Assembly (NCBI GenBank): GCA_016790225.1
Contig: JAEUOZ010000054.1
Location: 1 to 64,000, forward strand
DNA length: 64,000 nucleotides
Source of the DNA: Rubrivivax sp.
GTDB lineage: Bacteria > Pseudomonadota > Gammaproteobacteria > Burkholderiales > Burkholderiaceae
Direction: 5' to 3'
The notes beneath the pieces are model-generated. The model was given only the letters and a program-made list of their open reading frames with translations. It was not told the origin of the DNA and did not search any database. Made by a program: the position numbers and the translations under genes. This document shows, piece by piece, positions 1 through 9,092 of the stretch. Numbering within the stretch: the stretch's first letter is position 1; each line of letters starts with the position of its first letter.

Positions 1-113
1 ACGCCCACGGCGAGGGCGGCAAGCAGCAGGCAACGGTTGGAGATGCTCTTCGAACCGGGCAGGCGCACGGTGCCCGCGGCCAGGTCCAGGGGCGGCAGGT
101 CCAGGTATTCCAT
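1..113 (-). CDS. aroA: 3-phosphoshikimate 1-carboxyvinyltransferase (EPSP synthase), N-terminal fragment
   Basis: Only the first 37 codons lie in the window; the gene runs off the left edge. The ATG is at 113. The translated start contains [18 protein letters not shown], the signature at the beginning of EPSP synthases, whose lysine and serine contact shikimate-3-phosphate and phosphoenolpyruvate. The enzyme makes EPSP on the way to chorismate. It begins 2 nt after the tyrA stop, so it is the distal gene of the same minus-strand aromatic operon. The identification rests on this short but very characteristic motif. Confidence 0.85.
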   Translation of the reverse strand, partial: MEYLDLPPLDLAAGTVRLPGSKSISNRCLLLAALAVG

Positions 114-115
114 GG

Positions 116-994
116 TCACTCCCCGGGCGGCGGACTCAGGGAATCCAGCCAGGCATCCCGCCGGGCCCGGGCGGTGGCGAACATGGCCTCCAGCCCGGGG
201 CCGTCGGCGGAGGCGAGCAGCACGCGGGTCTCCAGCAGCTCGGCCATGTAGGCGTCCAGTTCGCGCAGCAGGGCCTGCCGGTTGGCGAGGCAGATGTCTC
301 GCCACATCTCCGGATGGCTGCTGGCGATGCGCGTGAAGTCCCGGAAACCGCCGGCGGCGAAACCGAAGAGCTGGTCGGAATTCGCCCGCCCGGCCAGGTC
401 GTGGACCAGGGCGTAGGCCAGCAGGTGCGGCAGATGGCTCACGGCCGCAAAGACGCCGTCATGCTCGCCCGGGGCCAGTTCGGAGACACGGGCGCCGCAA
501 GTCTCCCACGCGGCGCGGACCCGGGTGACCGCCCCGGCCGTATTCTCGGGCAGCGGGGTCAGGACGACCCGCTTGCCCCGGTAGAGGTCGGCCTGGGCCG
601 CGGCCACGCCGCTCTTCTCGGCGCCGGCGATGGGATGCCCGGGCACGAACTGGCCGATCCGGTCGCCGAAGGCGGCGCGGGCTGCCGCTGCCACGTCGGC
701 CTTGGTGGAACCGCCATCGGTAACCAGGGTGTCCGGTCCCAGGTGCGGCACCAGGGCCGCCATGACCGGCGCCATCTGGCCCACGGGCATGCCCAGCAGC
801 ACCAGGTCGGCCCCGGCCAGCGCATCCGCCCAGTCGCCGGCGATCCGGTCGATGACGCCCAGGCGCAGGGCCTCCTCCAGCGGCGCCCGGGTGCGCCCGA
901 GACCCACCACCTCCCCGACGGCGCCGGCCGCCTTCAGGGCCAGCGCGAAGGACCCGCCGATCAGCCCGACGCCGCAGATGACGATCTTGTTCAC
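116..994 (-). CDS. tyrA: Prephenate dehydrogenase
   Basis: A 292-residue protein of the TyrA family, which converts prephenate to 4-hydroxyphenylpyruvate with NAD in tyrosine synthesis. The N-terminus has the Rossmann motif GVGLIGGS at about residues 8-15. Further in are VTDGGSTK and [11 protein letters not shown], the usual prephenate-binding segments, and [10 protein letters not shown], a conserved helical-domain motif. It reads from a GTG at 994. The only purine-rich stretch upstream (AAAGG) comes from the end of the inverted-repeat element in the hisC-tyrA gap. There is no chorismate mutase domain; that activity is fused to PheA here. It lies between hisC and aroA in one operon. Confidence 0.95.
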   Translation of the reverse strand: MNKIVICGVGLIGGSFALALKAAGAVGEVVGLGRTRAPLEEALRLGVIDRIAGDWADALAGADLVLLGMPVGQMAPVMAALVPHLGPDTLVTDGGSTKADVAAAARAAFGDRIGQFVPGHPIAGAEKSGVAAAQADLYRGKRVVLTPLPENTAGAVTRVRAAWETCGARVSELAPGEHDGVFAAVSHLPHLLAYALVHDLAGRANSDQLFGFAAGGFRDFTRIASSHPEMWRDICLANRQALLRELDAYMAELLETRVLLASADGPGLEAMFATARARRDAWLDSLSPPPGE

Positions 995-1003
995 GTTGAA
1001 AAA

Positions 1004-1170
1004 CCTTTCACCGCGGAGGACACGGAGGACTCAGAGAAAATCGTTTTCGTTTTCTCGACCCGGAAATGCAAGCACGATTCAATCGCGCACGGCCCCGGTT
1101 GGAAATGGCAATTCTCGAATGGTTTGCATTTCTCTGCGTCCTCTGCGTCCTCTGTGTTTCGCGCCTTTCA
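1004..1170. repeat. Imperfect inverted-repeat element in the hisC-tyrA gap
   Basis: The left arm (about 1004-1041) carries GAGGACACGGAGGACTCAG. The right arm (about 1128-1170) is its imperfect reverse complement, built from repeated CTGCGTCCT units. Inner segments AAATGCAAGC and GGTTTGCATTT extend the pairing, so almost the whole gap could fold as one long hairpin in the operon transcript. The right end coincides with the hisC stop codon and the left end supplies the purines ahead of tyrA. Such GAGGAC-type palindromes occur dispersed in many proteobacterial genomes; copy number here cannot be assessed. Confidence 0.7.
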
Positions 1171-2256
1171 AAGCGTTTTTTCGAGTGCCGCCAGGAAACG
1201 CTCGTTCTCCTCGGGCAGGCCGATGGTGACGCGCAGGTGGTTGGGCAGGCCGTAGCCGCCGATGGGGCGGACGATGACGCCCTGCTTGAGGAGCTTCTGG
1301 TTCACGGCCGCCCCGTCCGCGACGGCGAAGGTCACGAAGTTGCCGTGGGAGGGAATGTGCTCCAGGCCCAGGCGCTTCAGGCCGGCCACGATCTGCTCCA
1401 TGCCCCGCCGGTTGAGCTCGAAGCTCTCCGCCAGGAAGGCATGGTCGTCCAGGGCCGCGACGGCAGCGGCCAGGGCCAGGTTGTTCACGTTGAAGGGCTG
1501 GCGGATCCGGTTCATCAGATCCGCCACTTCGGGAGAGGCGACCCCGTAGCCCACGCGCAGGCCGGCGAGGCCATACACCTTCGAGAAAGTGCGCGTGACG
1601 ATCAGGTTGGGGAATTCGCGGATCCACGGGAGCGTATCCACCCGGTCCGCCGGCGGCAGGTATTCGTTGTAGGCCTCGTCCAGCACCACGGCCACATGGA
1701 CGGGCACCGATGCGATGAAGGCCTTGACGTCCGCATAGGGCAGGAAGGTCCCGGTCGGATTGTTCGGGTTGGCGATCCAGACCACCCGGGTGTCCTCGCG
1801 GATCAGGTCGCCCATGGCGGCCAGGTCGTGGCCGTAGTGCCGGGCCGGGGCCACCAGGCATTCGGCGCCGGCCGTCATCGTGGCCAGAGGATAGACCGCG
1901 AAGGCATGCCGCGAAAACACCGCCGAACGGCCGGGGGCCAGGAAGACCCGGGCCGCGATGTCCAGCACGTCGTTGGAGCCGTTGCCGAGGACGATCTGCT
2001 CCATGGGCAGCCCCAGGCGGTCGGCCAGTGCCTTCGCCAACTCGAACTGGTCCGGATAGCGCTCGATGCCCGCGATGGCCGCCTCGACCGCCGCCCGCGC
2101 CTTCGGGCTCATGCCGAGGGGATTCTCGTTGGAGGCCAGCTTGACGATGCGCTCCACCGGAATGCCCATCTGGCGGGCCAATTCCGTGATCGGCTTGCCG
2201 GGGATGTAGGGCGAAATGGCGCGGACATACTCCGGCGCGGATTGGGCGATGCTCAT
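1168..2256 (-). CDS. hisC: Histidinol-phosphate aminotransferase
   Basis: A 362-residue fold-type I PLP aminotransferase. It has KLASNENPLG near the N-terminus, ANPNNPTGT, the DEAYNEY aspartate/tyrosine segment, the Schiff-base lysine motif TFSKVYGLAGLRVGY, and a late arginine (HLRVTIGL) that binds the substrate phosphate or carboxylate. The start at 2256 is chosen because AAGGAG lies 8 nt upstream and the protein then begins at the usual family length; the frame stays open further upstream but without homology. Sitting between pheA and tyrA it may also transaminate aromatic keto acids, as HisC-family enzymes in this position often do. Confidence 0.93.
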   Translation of the reverse strand: MSIAQSAPEYVRAISPYIPGKPITELARQMGIPVERIVKLASNENPLGMSPKARAAVEAAIAGIERYPDQFELAKALADRLGLPMEQIVLGNGSNDVLDIAARVFLAPGRSAVFSRHAFAVYPLATMTAGAECLVAPARHYGHDLAAMGDLIREDTRVVWIANPNNPTGTFLPYADVKAFIASVPVHVAVVLDEAYNEYLPPADRVDTLPWIREFPNLIVTRTFSKVYGLAGLRVGYGVASPEVADLMNRIRQPFNVNNLALAAAVAALDDHAFLAESFELNRRGMEQIVAGLKRLGLEHIPSHGNFVTFAVADGAAVNQKLLKQGVIVRPIGGYGLPNHLRVTIGLPEENERFLAALEKTL

Positions 2257-2470
2257 GCAAATGCTCCTTCGTTCGAACAGGACCCGCGGCGAACCGCGCA
2301 TCCACGTGACAGGGACAACCGCCAAACCAGGCGCCTCCTCAACGCTCCCCCGACCCAGTCCGGGTGCCGGGCCGCCCCAAGCCCGGACGGCACGCGGCGG
2401 AGCCGCAATCCGCCCGTGCCACCGATCAACGCTCCCCGTAACTGCCGAGCGCAGCGAGCAGTCGAGTTCC

Positions 2471-2572
2471 CCCGCCCCGGGGCGGGGGCTAGGGGGTGGG
2501 GGGCCAGATTGCCCCGAAGGGATCGGCTTGCCGATCCCCGCCCCGGGGCGGGGGCTAGGGGGTGGGGGGCCA
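2471..2572. repeat. Two identical 36-bp GC-rich direct repeats between pheA and hisC
   Basis: Copies at 2471-2506 and 2537-2572 are identical over 36 bp. Each opens with the palindrome CCCGCCCCGGGGCGGG and continues into GGGGGCTAGGGGGTGG. The spacer contains the small inverted repeat GATCGGCTTGCCGATC. The second copy ends directly before the pheA stop codon. The rest of the gap (2257-2470) holds no convincing gene. Confidence 0.75.
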
Positions 2573-2573
2573 T

Positions 2574-3656
2574 CTACCGGTCGGCACGGGGATAGGAGCC
2601 GAGCTCCTTCACCCAACCCGCGCGGCCGCGCAGTTCCTCCAGGGCGGCCGCCACCTCCGGCTCCTCCCGGTGGCCTTCGACGTCGATGAAGAATACATAC
2701 TCCCAGCGGCTGCCGCCGAAGCCCCGGGCCGGCCGGGATTCGAAGCGGCTCATGGAGACCTTATGGGCCGACAGGGGCACCAGCAGGTCGTGGACGGCGC
2801 CGGGCTTGTTCTGGGCCGAGCAGACGAAGGAGGTCTTGTCCCGGCCGGAGGGCCCGGCGTCATGGCCGGCCAGGACCAGGAAACGGGTCGTGTTGTTCGG
2901 GTCGTCCTCGATGCTGGCGGCCAGGATGTGGAGCCCGTAGAGCTGGGCCGCGGCCTCGCCCGCGATGGCGCAGGATTCCGGGTCCTCGGCCGCCATGCGG
3001 GCGGCCTCGGCGTTGCTGGCCACGGGCACCCGCGGCAGGGTCGCCAGGTTCCGGTTCAGCCACTCGTGGCACTGGGCGAGGGACTGGGCATGGGAATAGA
3101 GCCGCTTGACCTGCCGCACGTCCCCGGCCTTGGACAGCAGGTTCTGCTGGATGCGCAGGTTCACTTCGCCGCAGACCTTCAGCGGCGAGGTGAGCATCAG
3201 GTCCAGGGTGCGTCCGACGGCCCCCTCGGTGGAGTTCTCCACCGGCACCACGGCGTAGTCGGCATTGCCCGACTCGACGGCCCGGAAGACGTCGTCGATG
3301 GCGCCGCAGGCGGTCAACGTCGGTCCGGAACCGAAGTGCTTCTTGGCCGCGGTTTCCGAGAAGGTCCCGGCGGGCCCCAGGTAGGCCACGCGCAGCGGCT
3401 GCTCCAGGGCCAGGCAGGCCGACATGATCTCGCGGAAGATCTGGCGCACCGCGCCCTCGGGCAGCGGTCCGGGATTGTCCCCGGCGAGGCGGCGCAGGAC
3501 CTGGGCCTCCCGCTCCGGCCGGTAGATGTTGCCCTTCTTGATCTCTCCGATCCGGTGGGCGAGCCGGGCGCGTTCGCTGACCAGGCGCAGGACCTGGTCG
3601 TCGATGCGGTCGATGCCCTCCCGGAGCCGCCCCAGTTCTTCCTTCTCGTCAGCCAT
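2574..3656 (-). CDS. pheA: Bifunctional chorismate mutase / prephenate dehydratase (P-protein)
   Basis: A 360-residue fusion. Residues 1-90 are an AroQ-type chorismate mutase (LREGIDRIDDQVLRLVSER, then KKGNIYRPERE). Residues 93-270 are prephenate dehydratase, with YLGPAGTFSE, VPVENSTEGAV and the conserved DDPNNTTRFLVL carrying the catalytic threonine. Residues 275-355 form the ACT domain that senses phenylalanine (NKPGAVHDLL, SRFESRPA). It makes phenylpyruvate from chorismate. The coding start at 3656 lies only about 15 nt after the end of a structured repeat element, so that element is in the leader between serA and pheA. The order serA-pheA-hisC-tyrA-aroA is the usual betaproteobacterial one. 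Confidence 0.95.
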   Translation of the reverse strand: MADEKEELGRLREGIDRIDDQVLRLVSERARLAHRIGEIKKGNIYRPEREAQVLRRLAGDNPGPLPEGAVRQIFREIMSACLALEQPLRVAYLGPAGTFSETAAKKHFGSGPTLTACGAIDDVFRAVESGNADYAVVPVENSTEGAVGRTLDLMLTSPLKVCGEVNLRIQQNLLSKAGDVRQVKRLYSHAQSLAQCHEWLNRNLATLPRVPVASNAEAARMAAEDPESCAIAGEAAAQLYGLHILAASIEDDPNNTTRFLVLAGHDAGPSGRDKTSFVCSAQNKPGAVHDLLVPLSAHKVSMSRFESRPARGFGGSRWEYVFFIDVEGHREEPEVAAALEELRGRAGWVKELGSYPRADR

Positions 3657-3671
3657 CCAACCCCCGTACTA

Positions 3672-3942
3672 AGAACCCCTGACAGAATGAAACACGCCTG
3701 CGCCGGGGCATGGCCGGGAGGCAGCGCAAGGCGCGGCGGCCCAGCGATGCTCGACGCCTCGCCAGCCGTCGCAACGCCGCGATGCGCCCGGCCAGGCCCC
3801 GGCCCTCCGGGTTGGCCCCACAATGCGGCGCTCGCTTTGTCGCACGGCTCGGCAAGGGATCGACCCTTGCCGTCGCCGCGCTTCGCGCGATCATCCGCAT
3901 TCTGGGGCCAACGTAGGCGTGTTTCATTCTGTCAGGGGTTCT
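3672..3942. mobile_element. MITE-like 271-bp element with perfect 28-bp terminal inverted repeats
   Basis: The terminal repeats 3672-3699 and 3915-3942 are perfect inverted copies, beginning AGAACCCCTGACAGAATGAA. Inside are two further inverted-repeat pairs, each matching at 16 of 17 positions: 3702-3718 with 3787-3803, and 3812-3828 with 3895-3911. The second arm contains a perfect 8-bp hairpin (3851-3858/3864-3871). The element could therefore fold as a three-way junction. It encodes no transposase and no target-site duplication is evident. It accounts for the non-coding gap between serA and pheA. Confidence 0.75.
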
Positions 3943-3997
3943 AAAACGCGGGCGACGTGCCGGGGATGGCCCCCGGGGCACGCCGCCCTTGCCGGTG

Positions 3998-5182
3998 TCA
4001 GCCTTCGACCGGCAGGTAACGGACGTGCAGCACGCCTTCGATCTTCGCGATCGCGTCGATCAGCTTCTTCGGCACCTTGCTGTCCACGTCCACCAGCGTG
4101 TAGGCCACGTCGCCCTTGGACTTGTTCATCATGTTGTGGATGTTGAGCTTGGCATCGGCCATGGCGGTCGATATCTGGCCCACCATGTTGGGGACGTTGG
4201 CGTTGGCGATGGCGATCCGGAAGCCCGATTCCCGCGGCATGACCACGTTGGGGAAGTTCACCGCATTCTGGATGTTCCCGTCCTGGAGGAAATCGCGCAC
4301 CTGGTCGGCCACCATGGCGGCGCAGTTCTCCTCGGCCTCGGCCGTGGACGCGCCCAGGTGCGGCAGCGCGATGACCTTCGGGTGGTTGTTGACGTGGGCG
4401 CTGGGGAAGTCGCAGACGTAGGTCGAAAGCTTCTTGGCATCCAGGGCGGCCAGCACTGCGGCCTCCTCGACGACGCCCTCGCGGGCGAAGTTGAGCAGCA
4501 CGGCGCCGTGCTTCATGGTCTCCAGGGACTTGCCGTTGATCATCTTGCGCGTCGCGTCGACCAGGGGCACGTGCAGGGTCAGGAAGTCGGCATGCTTGAG
4601 GACGTCGTTGAGGCCATTGGCCTTCTTCACCTGGGACGGCAGGCTCCAGGCGGCGTCCACGGTGATCTCCGGATCGTAGCCGATCACATGCATGCCAAGC
4701 TTGATGGCGGCGTCGGCCACCAGGCAGCCGATCTTGCCCAGGCCGATGACGCCCAGCGTGTGGCCGGCCAGCTCGTAGCCGGCATAGGTCTTCTTGCCGC
4801 CTTCGACCTTCTTCTCCATCTCGGCGTCGGCCGGATCGAGGCCGGACACGAACTTCATGGCGCCGCCGATGTTGCGGGCGGCCATCAGCATGCCGGCCAG
4901 GACGAGTTCCTTGACCGCATTGGCATTGGCGCCGGGGGCATTGAACACGGGCACGCCGCGGGCCGACATGGCCTTGACCGGGATGTTGTTGGTGCCCGAG
5001 CCGGCACGGCCGATGGCCAGCACGCTCTTCGGGATGTCCATGCTGTGCATGTCGGCCGAACGGACCAGGATGGCGTCGGGCTTGGCGATCTCCTTGCCGG
5101 TGACGTAGCGCTCGGCGGGCAGGCGCTTCAGGCCCGTGGCGGAAATGGCATTGAGGATGAGGATCTGGAATTGGTCAGCCAT
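3998..5182 (-). CDS. serA: D-3-phosphoglycerate dehydrogenase
   Basis: A 394-residue D-2-hydroxyacid dehydrogenase catalysing the first step of serine synthesis. It contains the Rossmann motif GVIGLGKIG near residue 145, the NAD-binding and catalytic segments LLNFAREGVV and LPHLGASTAEAEENCA (catalytic histidine), and a C-terminal ACT domain from about residue 320 (VPNMVGQISTAMADAKLNI). The length matches the short SerA class with a single ACT domain. It is 7 nt downstream of serC, so the two serine-pathway steps are co-transcribed. Confidence 0.95.
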   Translation of the reverse strand: MADQFQILILNAISATGLKRLPAERYVTGKEIAKPDAILVRSADMHSMDIPKSVLAIGRAGSGTNNIPVKAMSARGVPVFNAPGANANAVKELVLAGMLMAARNIGGAMKFVSGLDPADAEMEKKVEGGKKTYAGYELAGHTLGVIGLGKIGCLVADAAIKLGMHVIGYDPEITVDAAWSLPSQVKKANGLNDVLKHADFLTLHVPLVDATRKMINGKSLETMKHGAVLLNFAREGVVEEAAVLAALDAKKLSTYVCDFPSAHVNNHPKVIALPHLGASTAEAEENCAAMVADQVRDFLQDGNIQNAVNFPNVVMPRESGFRIAIANANVPNMVGQISTAMADAKLNIHNMMNKSKGDVAYTLVDVDSKVPKKLIDAIAKIEGVLHVRYLPVEG

Positions 5183-5189
5183 GATGTGA

Positions 5190-6272
5190 TCAGCCCTTGG
5201 AAGCCGCGAATTCCTTCATGTACTCCACCAGCGCCCTGACGCCCTCGATGGGCATGGCGTTGTAGATGGAGGCCCGCATGCCGCCGACCGAGCGGTGGCC
5301 CTTCAGCTGGACCATGCCGCGGGCCTTGGCGCCCTTGAGGAACTCGTCGTCGAGGGCCGCGTCCTTCAGCGTGAAGGGCACGTTCATCCGCGAGCGGTCG
5401 GCCTTGGCGACCGGGTTGCGGTAGAAGTCGGTGGAATCCAGGTAGTCGTAGAGGATCCCGGCCTTCTCGACGTTGCGCGCTTCCGCGGCGGCCAGGCCGC
5501 CGTTCCGCTTGAGGAGCTGGAAAACCAGCCCGGCGATGTAGATCGCATAGGTGGGCGGCGTGTTGTACATCGAATCCGCCTCGGCGTGGATCTTGTAGTC
5601 CAGCATGGTGGGCGGCGTCGGCTGCGCCTTGCCGATCAGGTCGTCGCGGACGATGACGATGGTGAGCCCGGCGGGCCCGATGTTCTTCTGGGCGCCGGCA
5701 TAGATCAGGCCGTACCTGGACACATCCACCGGCTTGGACAGGATGTTGGACGACATGTCGCAGACGAGGGGCACGTCGCCGGTGTCGGGCGTCCAGTGGA
5801 ACTCCACCCCGCCGATCGTCTCGTTGGCGGTGTAATGGACGTAGGCGGCGTCCTTGTCCAGCTTCCAGTCGGCCTGGGCCGGGGCGTACGTGAAGCTCTT
5901 GTCCTCGGCGCTGGCGGCGACATTCACGTGACAGAAGGTCTTCGCTTCCTTGATGGCCTTCTTCGCCCACTCGCCGGTGTGCACGTAGTCGGCGCCGGCC
6001 TTGCCGCGCAGCAGATTGATGGGGATCATCTCGAACTGCAGCGTGGCCCCGCCCTGCAGGAACAGCACCTTGTAGTTGGCCGGGATGCCCATCAGTTCGC
6101 GCAGGTCGGCCTCGGCGGCCTCGGCGATGCCGATGAATTCCTTGCCCCGGTGGCTCATCTCCATGACGGACTGGCCGGAACCGTGCCAGTCGAGCATCTC
6201 CTCGGCGGCCTGCTTCAGGACTTCTTCGGGCAGCGCCGCGGGACCGGCGCTGAAATTGAACACTCGGGCCAT
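5190..6272 (-). CDS. serC: Phosphoserine aminotransferase
   Basis: A 360-residue PLP enzyme converting 3-phosphohydroxypyruvate to phosphoserine; it also acts in pyridoxal-phosphate synthesis in many bacteria. The N-terminus [15 protein letters not shown] is diagnostic. [11 protein letters not shown], the PLP-lysine region [12 protein letters not shown] and the C-terminal [14 protein letters not shown] are all present. The ATG at 6272 is chosen over an in-frame upstream start because it gives the family N-terminus. The preceding GAGGAG lies inside the end of gyrA, whose stop codon is only 4 nt away, indicating translational coupling. Confidence 0.96.
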   Translation of the reverse strand: MARVFNFSAGPAALPEEVLKQAAEEMLDWHGSGQSVMEMSHRGKEFIGIAEAAEADLRELMGIPANYKVLFLQGGATLQFEMIPINLLRGKAGADYVHTGEWAKKAIKEAKTFCHVNVAASAEDKSFTYAPAQADWKLDKDAAYVHYTANETIGGVEFHWTPDTGDVPLVCDMSSNILSKPVDVSRYGLIYAGAQKNIGPAGLTIVIVRDDLIGKAQPTPPTMLDYKIHAEADSMYNTPPTYAIYIAGLVFQLLKRNGGLAAAEARNVEKAGILYDYLDSTDFYRNPVAKADRSRMNVPFTLKDAALDDEFLKGAKARGMVQLKGHRSVGGMRASIYNAMPIEGVRALVEYMKEFAASKG

Positions 6273-6276
6273 ACGA

Positions 6277-8820
6277 TTACTCCTCTTCGTCGGTTTCGAT
6301 GACTTTTTCGATGCCGGCCAGTCGGGTGCCGTCATCGAGGGAAATCAGGGTCACGCCCTGGGCGGAACGCCCGGTCTCGCGGACCTGCTGGACCTTGGTG
6401 CGGATCATGACGCCACCGGTGGAGATCAGCATCACCTCGTCCTCGGGCTGCACCAGGACGGCCCCCACCACCTTGCCATTGCGCTCCGAGGTGGCGATGG
6501 CGATCATCCCCTTGGTGCCGCGGCCGTGCTTCGTGTACTCGGCGATGGGTGTGCGCTTGCCGAAGCCGTTCTCGGTGGCCGTCAGCACGTTGAACTCCTC
6601 GCCCTGGGCGACCAGCATGCAGATCACGCTCTGCTCGTCCTCGAGCATCATGCCGCGCACGCCGCGGGCCGTGCGGCCCATGGGGCGCACGTCACCCTCC
6701 TCGAAGCGCACGGCCTTGCCGGCGTCGGAGAAGAGCATCACGTCGCAGGCGCCGTCGGTGATGGAAACGCCGATCAGGTAGTCGCCCTCGTCCAGGGCGA
6801 CGGCGATGATGCCGGCCTTGCGCGGGTTGGAGAACTCGGTCAGCGGGGTCTTCTTCACCGTGCCCATGGCGGTGGCCATGAACACGAAATGGTTCTCGTC
6901 GAACTCCTTGACCGGCAGCACGGCGGTGATCTTCTCGTTCTCCTCCAGCGGGAAGAGATTCACGATGGGCTTGCCGCGGGAGCCGCGGGTGCCCTCGGGC
7001 ACTTCGTAGACCTTCAGCCAATAGACCCGGCCGCGGCTAGAGAAGCACAGGATGTAGTCGTGGGTGTTGGCGATGAACAGCCGGTCCACGAAATCGTCTT
7101 CCTTGATGTCGGCCGCCTTCTTGCCGCGGCCGCCCCGCTTCTGGGTCCGGTAGTCGTCCAGGGGCTGGCGCTTGACGTAGCCGGTGTGGGACAGGGTGAC
7201 GACCATGTCCTCGCGGGCGATCAGGTCCTCCAGGTTGATGTCCGCCGTCTGCAGGACGATCTCGGAGCGCCGCTTGTCGCCGAACTGGGTCTTGATGGCG
7301 GCCAGCTCGTCGCCGATGATGCGGGTGATGCGTTCCGGCCGTGCCAGGATGTCCAGCAGGTCGGCGATCTGCTCCATGACTTCCTTGTACTCGGCGACGA
7401 TCTTGTCCTGCTCGAGTCCGGTGAGTCGCTGCAGGCGCAGTTCCAGGATGGCCTGGGCCTGGGCGTCGGAAAGCAGGTAGCCGCGCCGGGACAGCCCGAA
7501 CTCGGGGGCCAGCCCCTCGGGGCGCGAGGCCTCGGCGGATGCCCGCGCCAGCATCTCCTCGACAAGCGTCGAGCGCCAGGTGCGGGCCATCATCTCCCGC
7601 TTCGCGTCGGCCGGCGTGGGGGCCGCCTTGATCAGGGCGATGATCTCGTCCACGTTCGACAGGGCCACGGCGAGGCCTTCCAGCAGATGCCCACGCTCCC
7701 GGGCCTTGCGCAGCTCGAACACCGTGCGCCGGGTCACCACCTCGCGGCGGTGGGACAGGAAGCATTCCAGCATCTGCTTCAGGTTCAGAAGCTGGGGGCG
7801 GCCGTCCACCAGGGCCACCATGTTCATGCCGAAGGTGTCCTGGAGCTGGGTCTGCTTGTAGAGGTTGTTCAGCACCACCTCGGGCACTTCGCCGCGCTTG
7901 AGCTCGATGACCACGCGCATCCCGGACTTGTCGCTCTCGTCCTGGATGTGGCTGATGCCCTCGATCTTCTTCTCGTGCACGAGCTCGGCGATGCGCTCGA
8001 GCAGCGTCTTCTTGTTGACCTGGTAGGGGATCTCGTCGACGATGATCGATTGCCGCGCGCCCTTGTCGATGTCCTCGAAGTGGCACTTGGCGCGCATGAT
8101 CACCTTGCCGCGCCCGGTGCGATAACCCTCGCGCACCCCGTTCAGGCCATAGATGATGCCGGCGGTGGGAAAGTCGGGTGCCGGGATGATCTCCATCAGC
8201 TCCTCGATGCTGGCCTCGGGCGCCTTCAGCAGGTGCAGGCAGGCATCGACCACCTCGTTGAGGTTGTGCGGCGGGATGTTCGTGGCCATGCCCACGGCAA
8301 TGCCTGCCGAACCGTTGACCAGCAGGTTGGGCAGGCGGGTCGGCAGGACCAGCGGCTCCTTCTCGCTGCCGTCGTAGTTGGGCCCGAAATCGACCGTCTC
8401 CTTGTCGATGTCGGCCAGCATCTCGTGCGCGATCTTGGCCAGGCGGATCTCGGTGTAGCGCATGGCCGCGGCGTTGTCGCCGTCCACGCTGCCGAAGTTG
8501 CCCTGGCCATCCACCAGCATGTGGCGCAGCGAAAAGTCCTGCGCCATGCGCACGATCGTGTCGTAGACCGCCGTGTCGCCATGAGGGTGGTACTTGCCGA
8601 TCACATCGCCGACGATGCGCGCACTTTTCTTGTAGGGGCGGTTCCAGTCGTTGTTGAGCTCGTGCATCGCGAACAGCACGCGACGGTGGACCGGCTTCAG
8701 GCCGTCACGCGCGTCGGGCAGGGCCCGGCCCACGATGACGCTCATCGCATAGTCGAGATACGAGCGCCGCATCTCCTCTTCGAGGCTGATGGGCAGCGTT
8801 TCTTTCGCGAACTGGGACAT
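6277..8820 (-). CDS. gyrA: DNA gyrase subunit A
   Basis: An 847-residue type II topoisomerase subunit that breaks and rejoins DNA during negative supercoiling. The breakage-reunion domain contains [17 protein letters not shown] and the active-site tyrosine in [10 protein letters not shown]. The C-terminal wrapping domain carries the GyrA box QKRGGRGK, which separates gyrase from ParC. At the position of E. coli Ser83 there is threonine, and the equivalent of Asp87 is retained. The start at 8820 ([16 protein letters not shown]) gives the standard N-terminus. It is the first gene of the minus-strand block and is divergent from the ompA-like gene. Confidence 0.97.
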   Translation of the reverse strand: MSQFAKETLPISLEEEMRRSYLDYAMSVIVGRALPDARDGLKPVHRRVLFAMHELNNDWNRPYKKSARIVGDVIGKYHPHGDTAVYDTIVRMAQDFSLRHMLVDGQGNFGSVDGDNAAAMRYTEIRLAKIAHEMLADIDKETVDFGPNYDGSEKEPLVLPTRLPNLLVNGSAGIAVGMATNIPPHNLNEVVDACLHLLKAPEASIEELMEIIPAPDFPTAGIIYGLNGVREGYRTGRGKVIMRAKCHFEDIDKGARQSIIVDEIPYQVNKKTLLERIAELVHEKKIEGISHIQDESDKSGMRVVIELKRGEVPEVVLNNLYKQTQLQDTFGMNMVALVDGRPQLLNLKQMLECFLSHRREVVTRRTVFELRKARERGHLLEGLAVALSNVDEIIALIKAAPTPADAKREMMARTWRSTLVEEMLARASAEASRPEGLAPEFGLSRRGYLLSDAQAQAILELRLQRLTGLEQDKIVAEYKEVMEQIADLLDILARPERITRIIGDELAAIKTQFGDKRRSEIVLQTADINLEDLIAREDMVVTLSHTGYVKRQPLDDYRTQKRGGRGKKAADIKEDDFVDRLFIANTHDYILCFSSRGRVYWLKVYEVPEGTRGSRGKPIVNLFPLEENEKITAVLPVKEFDENHFVFMATAMGTVKKTPLTEFSNPRKAGIIAVALDEGDYLIGVSITDGACDVMLFSDAGKAVRFEEGDVRPMGRTARGVRGMMLEDEQSVICMLVAQGEEFNVLTATENGFGKRTPIAEYTKHGRGTKGMIAIATSERNGKVVGAVLVQPEDEVMLISTGGVMIRTKVQQVRETGRSAQGVTLISLDDGTRLAGIEKVIETDEEE

Positions 8821-9092
8821 GCACCGTGGCCGCGCGGTGGGGCGGCAAGAAGCGCCCGAATGGGCTGGCAGCCCGAGCGACAAGGGATTCTATGCGGCGC
8901 TCCGATGTCGCTATGGCGCAACATGGCCAATAGGCAAAAGCTGGCAGATCGCCAAAATGGGGCCCAGACGAAGCGCTATGGCACAATGAATTCGTCAACG
9001 GTATCTACTCGCGCCAGCGGGTATTTGCCCGAACATCTCGCCCCGTTTTGGACGTCACGCAGGCAACTGCGGCTTTCCTCGAGAGGAGAATC
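8821..9092. promoter_or_regulatory. Divergent intergenic region between gyrA and the ompA-like gene
   Basis: This 272-bp gap must contain the promoters of both the leftward gyrA block and the rightward ompA-like gene. It is locally more AT-rich around 8925-9000. No textbook -35/-10 pair could be assigned with confidence. A good ribosome-binding site, GAGAGGAG at 9081-9088, precedes the ATG at 9093. No gene is seen in it. Confidence 0.5.

Noticed and set aside
3649..3981. Short protein-coding frames in the serA-pheA gap (for example minus strand, 110 codons)
   Set aside because: The frame is produced by the inverted-repeat element and reads through its palindromes. Similar annotated hypothetical proteins are likely artefacts of the repeat.
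7050..8600. Quinolone-resistance change in GyrA (threonine at the E. coli Ser83 position)
   Set aside because: Threonine is the natural residue at this position in many beta- and gammaproteobacteria and the Asp87 equivalent is unchanged, so it is not evidence of selected resistance.
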